From contig JAEMTQ010000001.1 in NCBI GenBank assembly GCA_016462185.1, positions 22,360 through 66,209 on the forward strand: a DNA stretch of 43,850 bases. The letters are read 5' to 3'. The notes beneath the pieces are model-generated. The model did no database searches. It was given only the letters and a program-made list of their open reading frames with translations, and was not told where the DNA came from. The position numbers and the translations under genes were made by a program. Below are positions 30,524-40,495 of this stretch, one piece after another. This stretch comes from Ilumatobacteraceae bacterium. Lineage in GTDB: Bacteria; Actinomycetota; Acidimicrobiia; Acidimicrobiales; Ilumatobacteraceae. Positions within the stretch are counted from its first letter, which is position 1. The number at the start of each line of letters is the position of its first letter.

Positions 30524-31543
30524 CTACAAACGACGATTCAACAGCATTGCATCCCCAAACGAGAGCATGCGATAACGCTCGGCAATCGCGGTCGAATAAA
30601 GGTCTCGCCACCTTGGTCCAACAAATGCCTCGATCATCATCAACAAAGTTGTGCGGGGCATATGAAAATTTGTCAGAAGTAAGTCCACAACTTTAAATTC
30701 ATAGCCCCGCGAGATGAACATCTTCGTGCGACCCTCCAAAACACCGGTTGATGCTGCCGACTCAAGCGCTCGGGTCGCAGTCGTACCGATGGCGATAACT
30801 CGATTTGCTTTCGCACAAGCCTCAAGAGTCTTTGCGTCAACTCGGTAATGCTCACTGTGCATCGGATGGTTCAGTGGGTTTTCTTCTGTGACCGGCGCAA
30901 ATGTGTCGAGGCCCACCGTCAAATCAACAGTCAAAAAATTGACGCCTATAGATTTGAGCGCTTCAATCAAAGCGGGCGTGAAATGCAGACCTGCCGTTGG
31001 CGCAGCAGCAGAGGCTGGCCTGTTTGCATAAACAGTTTGATACCGATCTGATGCAGTCAATGGCGCAGTTATGTATGGCGGTAGCGGCATTTCGCCATAT
31101 TGCATGAGCATCTCTTCAAGTTCTGATTGCGATTCGCAACGCAACTTAATTACAAACGTGTCGCCAGCAAGAGTTCGCTCTCCGATTTCAACTAATTCGC
31201 GACCATCAGCCGCAAACAAAACTTCGCCTGTCTTCAAACGCTTTGCTGGTCGAATCAACGCCTCCCACAAACTGGGTGTCGAAGCGCTTTGTTCAAGCAA
31301 CAGCACTTCAGCCGCACCACCAGATTTTCGCACGAGTCGAATTCGTGCCGGTATTACTTTCGTGTCATTGACGACGATTACATCTCCGGGCTCACAGAAT
31401 TCGACAAAGTTTTTTACTTGACGGTGCAGAGGCTGGTTCAAGGTTCCTTGATCTACTAATAAACGCGCCGAGTCTCTCGGCTCAATTGGTGTCTGGGCGA
31501 TTAAATCGCCGGGCAGGTTGTAGTCAAAATCTTCAATACGCAC
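30524..31543 (-). CDS. queA: S-adenosylmethionine:tRNA ribosyltransferase-isomerase
   Basis: 339 aa, GTG start; DFDYNLPGDLIAQTP, RPAKRLKTGEVL, PTAGLHFTP, FHMPRTTLLMMIEAF. Confidence 0.97.
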   Translation of the reverse strand: MRIEDFDYNLPGDLIAQTPIEPRDSARLLVDQGTLNQPLHRQVKNFVEFCEPGDVIVVNDTKVIPARIRLVRKSGGAAEVLLLEQSASTPSLWEALIRPAKRLKTGEVLFAADGRELVEIGERTLAGDTFVIKLRCESQSELEEMLMQYGEMPLPPYITAPLTASDRYQTVYANRPASAAAPTAGLHFTPALIEALKSIGVNFLTVDLTVGLDTFAPVTEENPLNHPMHSEHYRVDAKTLEACAKANRVIAIGTTATRALESAASTGVLEGRTKMFISRGYEFKVVDLLLTNFHMPRTTLLMMIEAFVGPRWRDLYSTAIAERYRMLSFGDAMLLNRRL

Positions 31544-31554
31544 TACACGAAATC

Positions 31555-32574
31555 TTAAAACAGTTCGGGTGCATTATCGGGCGGAGTCAGCCCGAGATGT
31601 TGCCAAGCCAAAGGCATCGCAACGCGGCCCCGAGGGGTGCGCACAAGCAACCCTTGCTGAATCAAAAAAGGTTCGTAGACGTCTTCAATTGTTTCAGTCT
31701 GTTCGCTGACCGAAATTGCCAGCGTCGAAAGACCCACGGGCCCACCCGCAAATTGTCGACAGAGCGCCGAGAGAATTGCTCGGTCAACTTTGTCGAGACC
31801 CAAATCATCGACACCGAAAACCTCTAGTGCTTGGCGAGCACTTTCTTTGGTGACTTTGCCATTTCCTCGAACTTCGGCGTGATCACGCACTCGACGCAAT
31901 AATCGATTAGCGATTCGGGGCGTACCCCGAGATCGACGAGCAATTTCATGTGACCCGTCTTTGTCAATCGGCACTTTCAAAATTCGCGCGGTTCGTAAAA
32001 CGATTTGCTCGAGCTCGTCGACTTCATAGAAATCAAGTCGAGCTACAAGCCCAAAGCGATCGCGCAATGGGCCGGTGATCATGCCTGTTCGCGTTGTCGC
32101 ACCAATCAAAGTAAACCGCGGCAGGGTCAGACGAATTGAAGACGCAGATGGCCCTTTACCGACCACGATGTCAATTTGAAAGTCTTCCATTGCGGGGTAA
32201 AGAATTTCTTCGACTTGACGTGACAGGCGATGAATCTCATCAATGAACAGCACGTCATTGGTATCAAGCTTCGTGAGAATTGCCGCTAGGTCACCCGCAC
32301 GCTCAAGCGCAGGACCCGAAGTGATATGGATTTTTGCCGACATCTCACTGGCCACGATGCCGGCCATAGTTGTTTTTCCTAAGCCTGGAGGCCCCGCCAA
32401 CAAAATATGGTCGGCTGATTGCTCGCGCTTTCTCGCAGCTTCTAAAACAATTCCAAGGTGTTCTTTTAGTTCTCGCTGTCCGACGAAGTCATCCAGCGAC
32501 TTTGGTCGCAATCCGATGTCATCAAGATCAGATGGATCAGTCGTTATCGCCGGATCTGTAAATTCTTCACGCAC
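31555..32574 (-). CDS. ruvB: Holliday junction branch migration ATPase RuvB
   Basis: 339 aa; [57 protein letters not shown]. Confidence 0.98.
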   Translation of the reverse strand: MREEFTDPAITTDPSDLDDIGLRPKSLDDFVGQRELKEHLGIVLEAARKREQSADHILLAGPPGLGKTTMAGIVASEMSAKIHITSGPALERAGDLAAILTKLDTNDVLFIDEIHRLSRQVEEILYPAMEDFQIDIVVGKGPSASSIRLTLPRFTLIGATTRTGMITGPLRDRFGLVARLDFYEVDELEQIVLRTARILKVPIDKDGSHEIARRSRGTPRIANRLLRRVRDHAEVRGNGKVTKESARQALEVFGVDDLGLDKVDRAILSALCRQFAGGPVGLSTLAISVSEQTETIEDVYEPFLIQQGLLVRTPRGRVAMPLAWQHLGLTPPDNAPELF

Positions 32575-33154
32575 GACGTGCTCCCAACAAATTCAGCGCC
32601 TCACGCAACATTAGTTCTGAGTCATTGGTGACGCTCATTTCGCGCAAGACATCACGAATTTCTTCAGCAGAATAGCCAAGCCCAGCCAACGCGTCACGCA
32701 CATCGCCAACAGTTGACGAGCCACCGAGATTCGTTGCCGATTCGAGAATGTTCAGATGCAGTCGATTCTTCAACTCAATCAACAATCTCTCTGCAGTCTT
32801 TTTACCTACTCCTGATACGAGTGTCAACGCCGCCAAATCTGAACCAGCAACAATGTCGACAAGTGCGCGTGGAGAATGCGTGGCCAAGATCGCCATCGCC
32901 ATCGTTGGGCCCACACCGTGTGTCGCGATCAAGACCTCAAAGCACTTTCGCTCATCGCGGTCTAAAAAGCCATAGAGAGTTTGGGCATCTTCACGAACAT
33001 GGTGGTGGACGTATAAAAAAGCTTTCGAAGTTGGCTCAAGCTCACCAAGAGTTCGGGGCGTCACATGAACTAGATAACCCAGCCCGCCCACTTCAAGCAA
33101 CACCGTCGATTCAGTTGTGCGCTCAAGCACCACCCCGTTCAGCGAACCAATCAT
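32567..33154 (-). CDS. ruvA: Holliday junction branch migration protein RuvA
   Basis: Start set at [12 protein letters not shown] (ATG 33152-33154); [12 protein letters not shown] and [15 protein letters not shown] HhH motifs; last codons overlap ruvB. Confidence 0.96.
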   Translation of the reverse strand: MIGSLNGVVLERTTESTVLLEVGGLGYLVHVTPRTLGELEPTSKAFLYVHHHVREDAQTLYGFLDRDERKCFEVLIATHGVGPTMAMAILATHSPRALVDIVAGSDLAALTLVSGVGKKTAERLLIELKNRLHLNILESATNLGGSSTVGDVRDALAGLGYSAEEIRDVLREMSVTNDSELMLREALNLLGARRA

Positions 33155-33756
33155 TTTTTTGCCGCCACCGAATCTGCAATTTTCATTGCCAGCGGACTCG
33201 AAGCAATATGACACAAAGCAATAGCCGCCGCATCTGCTGCGTCAGCAGGTTTTGGAATTGTGTTCAACTTAAGTCTTTGTTTAACCATTTTTTGTACTTG
33301 TGCTTTGTCTGCTCCACCCCAACCGGTGATTGCAAGTTTGACTTGATTCGGCGAATACTGCACCACTTCAATGCCTCGTCGAGCCGCGGCACTCAACACG
33401 AGTCCGCTGACTTGTCCGACGCTCATTGCCGTGCGCACATTCGATTGAAAAAATATACGCTCAACAGCCACTGCAGTTGGTTGATACTGATCTAATAGTG
33501 CATCAACTTCTTGGGCGATCTCTGCAAGCCGAGCGGGCAACTCATCTTCGGGTTTCGTTCTCAAAACGCCCAAGCTAGTCAGCGAGATATCTGTGTTGCC
33601 TTGAACTTGCAAGACCGCATATCCGCACCTCGTCAAGCCAGGGTCAATGCCCAAAACAGTTAGCGAGCCCGAGACTGAAGCTTTGGCTGGTGACGATTGG
33701 CCCGATGAGCGTTCTAGATTTTTGACCGAACGAAGCCTGGGGCTCGGGGCGAACAT
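33151..33756 (-). CDS. ruvC: Crossover junction endodeoxyribonuclease RuvC
   Basis: 201 aa; VLGIDPGLTRCGYAVL, AVERIFFQSNVRTAMSVGQ, DAADAAAIALCH; N-terminal extension of about 30 aa. Confidence 0.95.
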   Translation of the reverse strand: MFAPSPRLRSVKNLERSSGQSSPAKASVSGSLTVLGIDPGLTRCGYAVLQVQGNTDISLTSLGVLRTKPEDELPARLAEIAQEVDALLDQYQPTAVAVERIFFQSNVRTAMSVGQVSGLVLSAAARRGIEVVQYSPNQVKLAITGWGGADKAQVQKMVKQRLKLNTIPKPADAADAAAIALCHIASSPLAMKIADSVAAKK

Positions 33757-33780
33757 ATGTTCATCTTAGTAGATGCCTGA

Positions 33781-34242
33781 CTAGGCCGTGGCGACTGCTT
33801 CAATCAACTCAGATACGGGTCGGAAAGTCACGCCCAAAACGGCTCGATGCAAATATTTGATGGTGCCTTTGGGGTCAATCACAAAAACGCTTCGCCTTGG
33901 CAGACCCATCAGACCAGTTACCGAATAGAGATCGGCAACAGTTTTATCAGTATCGGCAAGAAGTGGAAACTTAAAGCCATGATTCATAGCAAATGCTTCG
34001 TGGCTCGCAACATCTTGCGCCGAGATCGCCAAAATTTGAGCATTCACTTGAGCGAACTGTTGTAATTCATTGTTGTACGAGCACAGCTGTTTTGTGCAGA
34101 CAAGCGTCTCATCACCCGGATAAAAAACTAAAACAACGGTTTGCCCACGAAACTGAGACAGCGAATAACTCTTGCCCCCTGTTCCTGGCAAAGAAAAATC
34201 TGGTGCGACATCGCCGACTTCAAGAGTTTTTGAACTTGCCAT
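33781..34242 (-). CDS. Peroxiredoxin, Bcp/PrxQ type
   Basis: 153 aa; [21 protein letters not shown] (C-x4-C) active-site pair. Confidence 0.9.
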   Translation of the reverse strand: MASSKTLEVGDVAPDFSLPGTGGKSYSLSQFRGQTVVLVFYPGDETLVCTKQLCSYNNELQQFAQVNAQILAISAQDVASHEAFAMNHGFKFPLLADTDKTVADLYSVTGLMGLPRRSVFVIDPKGTIKYLHRAVLGVTFRPVSELIEAVATA

Positions 34243-34245
34243 GAC

Positions 34246-34992
34246 TTAACCAACCTCCTGCATCAAGGATTCTGAAATATCGAAGTTTGCATAAACGTCT
34301 TGCACATCATCATTGTCGTCAAGTTCATGCATGATTTTTAGAATAGCTTTTGCTTCATCTGGGTCAGTAACGGCGACCGTATTTGCCGAGAGCATCGTGG
34401 TTGTCGCCGAATTGACGGTCATCTTTGCTACTTCAAGAGCCGCCTTTAACTCATACACCTGACTCGGATCACAAGTTACGTGCCACATTTCTTCATCTGC
34501 GGTGATGTCTTCGAGTCCGTGGTCTAAACCAACCATCATCAACTCGTCTTCACTTGCAGACTTGCCAACGAGAATTACTCCCTTTCGTGAGAACTGCCAA
34601 CCCACTGAACCAGGAGCCGCCATTGAGCCACCCTGCTTTGAAAAAATAATGCGCACATCGGCGGCGGTGCGGTTGCGATTGTCGGTCAAAATATCGATCA
34701 ACATTGCTACACCACCCGGCGCATATGCCTCGTAGGTCACCGACTCGTAGGCCTTGCCGTCGGTCTCTCCCATTCCGCGCTTGATTGCTCGGTCGATTGC
34801 GTCGTTAGTCATTGATGCTGACTTCGCCTTTGCCACGACCGTGCGCAATGCCGCATTCGTTGTGACATCACCGCCACCTTCACGCGCGGCTACTTCAAGC
34901 AGTCGTGAAAGTTTTGCAAATGTCTTGCCACGCACTTTGTCGATCGCAGCTTTCTTATGTTTGATCGTTGCCCATTTAGAGTGTCCGGACAT
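34246..34992 (-). CDS. yebC: YebC/PmpR family protein
   Basis: 248 aa; MSGHSKWATIKHKKAAIDKVRGKTFAKL, YEAYAPGGVAMLIDILTDNRNRTAADVR. Confidence 0.97.
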   Translation of the reverse strand: MSGHSKWATIKHKKAAIDKVRGKTFAKLSRLLEVAAREGGGDVTTNAALRTVVAKAKSASMTNDAIDRAIKRGMGETDGKAYESVTYEAYAPGGVAMLIDILTDNRNRTAADVRIIFSKQGGSMAAPGSVGWQFSRKGVILVGKSASEDELMMVGLDHGLEDITADEEMWHVTCDPSQVYELKAALEVAKMTVNSATTTMLSANTVAVTDPDEAKAILKIMHELDDNDDVQDVYANFDISESLMQEVG

Positions 34993-34994
34993 CG

Positions 34995-35591
34995 CTAAAT
35001 CTCCTTTACAAACAATTCGTGAATGCGACCGTCTTGCGAAAGTTCAGGATGAAACGAAGCCACCAAAACATTCTTTTGTCTTGCCAAAACTACATCCGAA
35101 CCGAAACTAGCCAAAACTTCAACATCTTTGCCAGCTTGAAGGATCTTTGGCGCCCGAATAAACACCGCATGAAACGCCGGGACGAGACCCTCTACTTCAA
35201 CATCTGCCTCAAAACTGTCGACCTGGCGGCCGTATGCATTGCGTTGAACTTCAATCTCAATTGCCCCAAACGAAATCTGATCATCCCTGCCGTCGATGAT
35301 TTTTTTCGCCAGAAGAATCATCCCTGCGCAGGTTCCGAATACGGGCATACCTTCATGAATAAGTTTTTTAATCGGCTCGTAAAGGTCGGATGACTCAAGC
35401 AGTTGTGACATAGTCGTAGATTCGCCACCCGGCATGATCAGCGCGTCGACTTGAGGCAGATCTTGAGGTGTTCTCACTTCAAGAGACACAACATCAAGTT
35501 CGTTCAGAACTTTTTTATGACTTTCAAACGCGCCCTGCAGCGCGAGAACCCCGACAACTTTTTTTGAACTACCTTGAGAAACTCGAACCAC
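34995..35591 (-). CDS. pdxT: Pyridoxal 5'-phosphate synthase glutaminase subunit
   Basis: 198 aa; VGVLALQGAFESH, IMPGGESTTMSQLL, GTCAGMILLA, SFHPELSQD; adjacent to pdxS. Confidence 0.96.
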   Translation of the reverse strand: MVRVSQGSSKKVVGVLALQGAFESHKKVLNELDVVSLEVRTPQDLPQVDALIMPGGESTTMSQLLESSDLYEPIKKLIHEGMPVFGTCAGMILLAKKIIDGRDDQISFGAIEIEVQRNAYGRQVDSFEADVEVEGLVPAFHAVFIRAPKILQAGKDVEVLASFGSDVVLARQKNVLVASFHPELSQDGRIHELFVKEI

Positions 35592-35609
35592 CTGGGGGCC
35601 TCGAGTCGT

Positions 35610-36518
35610 TCACCAGCCACGCTCTGCGTAACGCTGTTCGATTTTGTCCATGCCGATGCCCGTCATCGGTAAACCCAAGTTTCGGCTGACTTTGGCAATG
35701 ATGTCGGCATCACGGAAGTGCGTTGTGGCTTCAACGATTGCTTTTGCACGCGGGGCCGGATCGTCGCTCTTGAAAATTCCCGAGCCAACGAAAACTGCTT
35801 GTGCACCGAGTTGCATTGCCAATGCTGCGTCACTCGGTGTTGCAATTCCGCCTGCGCAAAACAATGGCACTGGCAACCAGCCTGTTTCAGCAACCTCTTG
35901 CACAAGTGGCAACGGGGCTTGCAGGCGTTTTGCCCATTCAAAAAGTTCTGCAGAGTCTGCTTGAGTAATTTTACGAATGTCACCAATAATCGATCGAAGA
36001 TGGCGAACTGCTTCAACAATGTTGCCTGTGCCGGCTTCTCCCTTTGAACGAATCAATGCAGCACCTTCACTGATGCGACGAAGAGCCTCGCCGAGGTTTG
36101 TTGCTCCGCAAACGAAAGGTGAAGTGAACATCAACTTGTCGATGTGGTGAGCTTCATCAGCTGGTGTGAGAACTTCGCTCTCGTCGATGAAGTCAACACC
36201 AAGAGACTCGAGTACTTGGGCTTCTACGAAATGACCAATGCGCGCCTTGGCCATAACTGGAATTGAACAAACTGCTTGAATGCCCTCAATCATTTCTGGA
36301 TCGCTCATTCGAGCAACTCCACCATCGCGACGAATGTCTGCTGGCACACGTTCAAGAGCCATCACTGCGCATGCGCCTGCGTCTTCAGCGATCTTGGCTT
36401 GCTCTGGGTTTACGACGTCCATAATTACGCCGCCCTTGAGCATCTCTGCCAAACCGCGTTTTACCGTCATTGAACCGGTGACTGTCTTACTTGTCTTTTC
36501 AGCTTCGCGCTTTGCCAT
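35610..36518 (-). CDS. pdxS: Pyridoxal 5'-phosphate synthase lyase subunit
   Basis: Start refined to [11 protein letters not shown] (ATG 36516-36518, AAGGG SD); [35 protein letters not shown]. Confidence 0.97.
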   Translation of the reverse strand: MAKREAEKTSKTVTGSMTVKRGLAEMLKGGVIMDVVNPEQAKIAEDAGACAVMALERVPADIRRDGGVARMSDPEMIEGIQAVCSIPVMAKARIGHFVEAQVLESLGVDFIDESEVLTPADEAHHIDKLMFTSPFVCGATNLGEALRRISEGAALIRSKGEAGTGNIVEAVRHLRSIIGDIRKITQADSAELFEWAKRLQAPLPLVQEVAETGWLPVPLFCAGGIATPSDAALAMQLGAQAVFVGSGIFKSDDPAPRAKAIVEATTHFRDADIIAKVSRNLGLPMTGIGMDKIEQRYAERGW

Positions 36519-36604
36519 GGTCGAACCCTTCAACTAGTTATTCATATCGTATCTAGCGCGATGTGTGGCAACGATTTATATTTCGCGCTTAGGCGACCAA
36601 ATAG

Positions 36605-36620
36605 GCCTCACGAATGAGGC
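36605..36620 (-). terminator. Candidate weak hairpin terminator after the DUF3048 gene
   Basis: Minus-strand GCCUCA-UUCG-UGAGGC (6-bp stem, UUCG tetraloop) about 28 nt after the stop, followed by CUAUUU; U-tract weak. Confidence 0.45.
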
Positions 36621-36648
36621 TGTCAGGTTTGCAATTTTTATGGATCTT

Positions 36649-37713
36649 TTACGGATACGGAACGCTGGCCACGTCAATTCCCGCAGGAATATGCGCCGCC
36701 GACTTCGCCCGAATTACTTCGACCCAAGTTCGACCTGGAGTGAGTTTGATCACAGCGCCCTTTGTGTCTTTAAACACAAACGGTTTCATCGGGTCGGTGC
36801 GCTCCCAACTGCCTTGCACAAGTGCCCCTCCCGTATAAACCCAAACTTCACCACTACCCAAAGTTTTTGCAACTGGGCTCGAGCCTGACTTGGCGTAGAC
36901 GACATGCATCACTACGACGTTCGGTGCGTTGATACGCACATCATCCATATCGACATGTGGCTTATCGTCTTGTGAGCGCACGAATGCGAGCGAGCCCTCA
37001 CTCCACTCCCACATCACATCAACACCATCCATTGAAATTTTTACCGCACCTGCAGGCTTGTTTCCTGTCGGCACAGCTTCACCATCGGCGCGATATTCAA
37101 ATTGAGGCACAGGCGGTTTTGCATCGGCTGGTGCAAGAGTCCAAAGTTTTGTTGTCTCGGCCACCAAGTTGTGTGGCGCACTACGACTCGACTCGCGTCT
37201 GAAACCGCCAGACTCATTTGCCGCCGAATGACTTAGGTCGATCATCGTTGAATTTCGAATTTCGGCAGTCACTTTCGCGTTGCCACCACTCCAAACAAAA
37301 AGCGGACTATTCAGAGAAGCAAGCAGATCGATGTCTTGCAAGCGACCACTACGCACTGGACCGACTGGGTCACTGCCTTGGGATTGAAAAACTGCAGCAA
37401 AGCGCGTGAGTTGCTCAACATTTTCTTCGAAAACTATGTCGGCTTGATTAAGCCCCCATTGTGGTCGAGCTTTTGGATGATTGTCGATCTTGACAACCAT
37501 CGCCGGACGATTGATCAAAGTTTCATCAGGTGCTTGCGCGCCCGTTAAAGGTGAGCGAACGATTGGAATAGTCGTTGTCGTCGACTCGGCAACGGTCGAC
37601 TCAGTTGCTGCTGCAACTGACGAGTCAGATGAATCGGACGACCCACTGCAACTTGCAACCAATAATCCTGCGACAACAAAACCTACGAGACCTGAATTTT
37701 TATCAATACGCAT
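36649..37713 (-). CDS. DUF3048 domain-containing lipoprotein (YerB-like)
   Basis: 354 aa; lipobox LLVASC followed by Ser/Thr-rich linker; MVVKIDNHPKARPQWGLNQADIVFEENVE. Confidence 0.9.
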   Translation of the reverse strand: MRIDKNSGLVGFVVAGLLVASCSGSSDSSDSSVAAATESTVAESTTTTIPIVRSPLTGAQAPDETLINRPAMVVKIDNHPKARPQWGLNQADIVFEENVEQLTRFAAVFQSQGSDPVGPVRSGRLQDIDLLASLNSPLFVWSGGNAKVTAEIRNSTMIDLSHSAANESGGFRRESSRSAPHNLVAETTKLWTLAPADAKPPVPQFEYRADGEAVPTGNKPAGAVKISMDGVDVMWEWSEGSLAFVRSQDDKPHVDMDDVRINAPNVVVMHVVYAKSGSSPVAKTLGSGEVWVYTGGALVQGSWERTDPMKPFVFKDTKGAVIKLTPGRTWVEVIRAKSAAHIPAGIDVASVPYP

Positions 37714-37715
37714 TT

Positions 37716-38621
37716 TTACATCTCCCTTAAGAGTGCGATTCGCTCCGAGAGCGGTGGATGTGTATTAAACAGTTTATGAAATCCACCTAGCCTGCCTGCG
37801 TCTTTCACCCCCGACAAAGGCTGCTCAATCCACATATGGGCCGTAGCCATACTGGCTGAATGCGTAACGGTGCTGTCAGCCTGAAGTTTTTCTAAAGCAG
37901 AAATCAATCCGGGCGGATATCTCGTCAACTGACAAGCAGAGACATCTGCCAATGTTTCACGACGACGACTTACAGCGGCCTGCATTATTCGAGCCACAAG
38001 GGGCGCCAAAATCAACAATGCAAAACCAATAAAGGCAAGTGGATTGCTCGAGTTACCGCGATCATTCGACCTGCTGACTCGCCCACCGTTCCACCACATC
38101 ATTCGAATCGCCAAGTCGGTCAAAATTGCAATTGAGCCGACAAGAGTTACGGCAATCGTCGAAACCAAAATGTCGTAATTCTTGATGTGCGAAAGTTCGT
38201 GGGCCAAGACACCCTCAAGTTCAACTCGATCAAGCTTTTCGAGCAAGCCACTCGTAACCGCAATTGCCGCATGTTTCGGATTTCGACCAGTCGCAAATGC
38301 GTTAGGCGCAGGGTCATCAATTACATAAACACGTGGCTTCGGCAAGCCACCAGCAATACACAAACCTTCGACCAAATTGTGCAGTCTTTTGTAAACCACT
38401 TCATCTGCTGGCTTGGCTCGACTAACACGCAAAGCGATTGAATCTGATTTCCAATATGACGTGCCAGCCATCAGTGCAGAAAAAATCAATGCAATAGACG
38501 TTCCGACAACTGGATTACCTAAAACTTGACCAGCCGCAACACCTGCAGCAATCACGAGCATGACAAAACCCAGAAGTAAGAAAACTGATCGGCGCTTGTT
38601 TGCAGAAATTAAGTCGTACAT
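37716..38621 (-). CDS. M48 family (HtpX-like) zinc metalloprotease, membrane
   Basis: Start set at MYDLISANKRRSVF (ATG 38619-38621); HELSH in LEGVLAHELSHIKNYD; two N-terminal TM segments. Confidence 0.92.
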   Translation of the reverse strand: MYDLISANKRRSVFLLLGFVMLVIAAGVAAGQVLGNPVVGTSIALIFSALMAGTSYWKSDSIALRVSRAKPADEVVYKRLHNLVEGLCIAGGLPKPRVYVIDDPAPNAFATGRNPKHAAIAVTSGLLEKLDRVELEGVLAHELSHIKNYDILVSTIAVTLVGSIAILTDLAIRMMWWNGGRVSRSNDRGNSSNPLAFIGFALLILAPLVARIMQAAVSRRRETLADVSACQLTRYPPGLISALEKLQADSTVTHSASMATAHMWIEQPLSGVKDAGRLGGFHKLFNTHPPLSERIALLREM

Positions 38622-38631
38622 GTTTTTGTTA

Positions 38632-39183
38632 CTAGAACTGAACCTTTGGTGCAGCCTTTTCAGCTTCGGACGCTTCAAAGAATTCGCTCTCTTCGAACTT
38701 GAAAATTGACGCGAAGATAACGCTTGGAAACGAATGCACTGAATTGTTGTAAGTCAAAACAGCATCATTGTAAAACTGACGCGCGTATGCAATGCGACTT
38801 TCGGTGTTGCTTAACTCTTCTTGCAAGTTCAAGAAACTTGCGTTGGCTTTCAAATCTGGATACGACTCAGAAAGTGCAAACAGCTGTCGCAACGCACCTG
38901 ACAGAGCATTGTCGGCCCCTGCCTGGCTCGCAGCTGTATTCGGTGCAGCGATCGCAGTATTTCTTGCAGCGATCACCTCTTGTAAAGTTTTTTGTTCAAA
39001 ATTGGCGTAGCCCTTTACGGTTTCCACCAAATTCGGAATCAGCTCAATACGGCGCTTCAACTGCACATCAATCTGTGACCAAGCATTTTTCACTTGATTG
39101 CGACGCTGCACAAGAGCGTTGTATGAAAGCGCTACAAACCCACCAATTACGAGGATTGCAATAACCAAAATCAAAGTCGACAT
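38632..39183 (-). CDS. LemA family protein
   Basis: Start refined to ATG 39183; N-term TM then NALVQRRNQVKNAWSQIDVQLKRRIELIPNLVETVKGYA. Confidence 0.94.
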   Translation of the reverse strand: MSTLILVIAILVIGGFVALSYNALVQRRNQVKNAWSQIDVQLKRRIELIPNLVETVKGYANFEQKTLQEVIAARNTAIAAPNTAASQAGADNALSGALRQLFALSESYPDLKANASFLNLQEELSNTESRIAYARQFYNDAVLTYNNSVHSFPSVIFASIFKFEESEFFEASEAEKAAPKVQF

Positions 39184-39230
39184 CAAAACCTCTTACTTTC
39201 TCTTTCGGGGTAGACCAAGATTCTACTGCG

Positions 39231-40394
39231 TCACCTCAGGCGCTGGGGTTTGCGCAACACCCGATCTTCAAACATTCTCACTACCCGACTCTTGGGATGA
39301 TGATCGGGATCAAAACTTTCGCGCTCCAAAACTTTGTGGTAGATCTCAACGTAAATTTCAGCGAGGTGACGCATTGAGAGCTCTTTTGCTCTCTCAAGAC
39401 CACCTTGTCGCAGTCGCTCAGAAAGTTCTTTGTCACCAATCACTTTGGCTAAAGCCTCCGTCAAACCTCCAACATCACCTGGCTCGACCAACCAACCGTT
39501 TACGTCGTGGGTTGCAACATTTCGATAACCCTCAAGTGAACTCGCCACCACCGGCGCGCCAGCAGCCATCGCCTCAAGTACAACAATCCCAAATGACTCA
39601 CTGTGCAACGACGGAGCACAAAAGACGGCACACTTTGCGAGTCTGTCGATCTTTTCAGCATCCGTGATTCTCCCGAGCCACGAAATGCGATGGTCGTGGG
39701 CGTATTTTGCTTTGAGGTCGGCGATGCCTTCGCCGTCGGAGGCAATCCATAGTTCGGTGTCATCAGAGAGTTTTTCAAATGCCTCTAGCAAAGTTGCGAG
39801 ACCCTTACGCGGCTCATATCGACCACAGAAGAAAATGGCTTTTGATTCACCGCGAGCAATCTCTGGACGCAAATACAAATCACTTTCGATTCCGTTGAAA
39901 AGAATTTCGTATTCACCACCGAGATAACGATGTGCAAGCTCTTGGGCTTGCGGTGATACTGCAATTCGCGCGTCTAAAAAGTCTGCGATCCAATTCACAC
40001 CTTTGCTTAAACGTCCATACCATGCGATATCTCCGGCGGCATGAAACGTTCCGATCATCGGCGCAAGTCGCAACAACAACGCCGTCACGGTTGGGCCTGG
40101 TGCGATCGGTTCATGCAAGTGCAAAACATCAAACGCTTCATCATTGATTGCGCGAATTGTGCGCAACGCCGCCGACGGATCCGGAGCCAATGGAACTATC
40201 GAGCCATTCGCCGCCGTTGGCAAGCTGTTTCCAAGTGGAGTTACAAACGGTTCAGGTGGTGGACCATCACAAGGTCCAAGCACACGGGCTTCATGACCCA
40301 TCTTGCGCAATTCTCTCGCCAGACCAAGAACTTGTGACTGCACGCCGCCTGGAATCGTCAAGCTGTACGGAGAAATTATTCCGATGCGCAGCAT
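39231..40394 (-). CDS. pimA: GT4 glycosyltransferase, PimA-like phosphatidylinositol mannosyltransferase
   Basis: Start set at MLRIGIISPYSLTIPGGVQSQVLGLARELRKMGHEARVLGP (ATG 40392-40394); EPRKGLATLLEAF, SESFGIVVLEAMAAGAPVVAS; near pgsA and acyltransferase. Confidence 0.88.
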   Translation of the reverse strand: MLRIGIISPYSLTIPGGVQSQVLGLARELRKMGHEARVLGPCDGPPPEPFVTPLGNSLPTAANGSIVPLAPDPSAALRTIRAINDEAFDVLHLHEPIAPGPTVTALLLRLAPMIGTFHAAGDIAWYGRLSKGVNWIADFLDARIAVSPQAQELAHRYLGGEYEILFNGIESDLYLRPEIARGESKAIFFCGRYEPRKGLATLLEAFEKLSDDTELWIASDGEGIADLKAKYAHDHRISWLGRITDAEKIDRLAKCAVFCAPSLHSESFGIVVLEAMAAGAPVVASSLEGYRNVATHDVNGWLVEPGDVGGLTEALAKVIGDKELSERLRQGGLERAKELSMRHLAEIYVEIYHKVLERESFDPDHHPKSRVVRMFEDRVLRKPQRLR

Positions 40395-40495
40395 TTTTTT
40401 ACGCACATACCGTGGGCCGTAATGCGAACTCGTCGCTGAGTCAGATGCGCTTTCCACCGCCTATACGGTACGACCACTGCGACTAGTTTGAAGGT

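Noticed and set aside
32713-33495. 260-aa + strand ORF antisense to ruvA and ruvC
   Set aside because: Overlaps two certain genes on the other strand; sequence is Ser/His/Arg-rich, low-quality, no recognisable domain; typical shadow ORF
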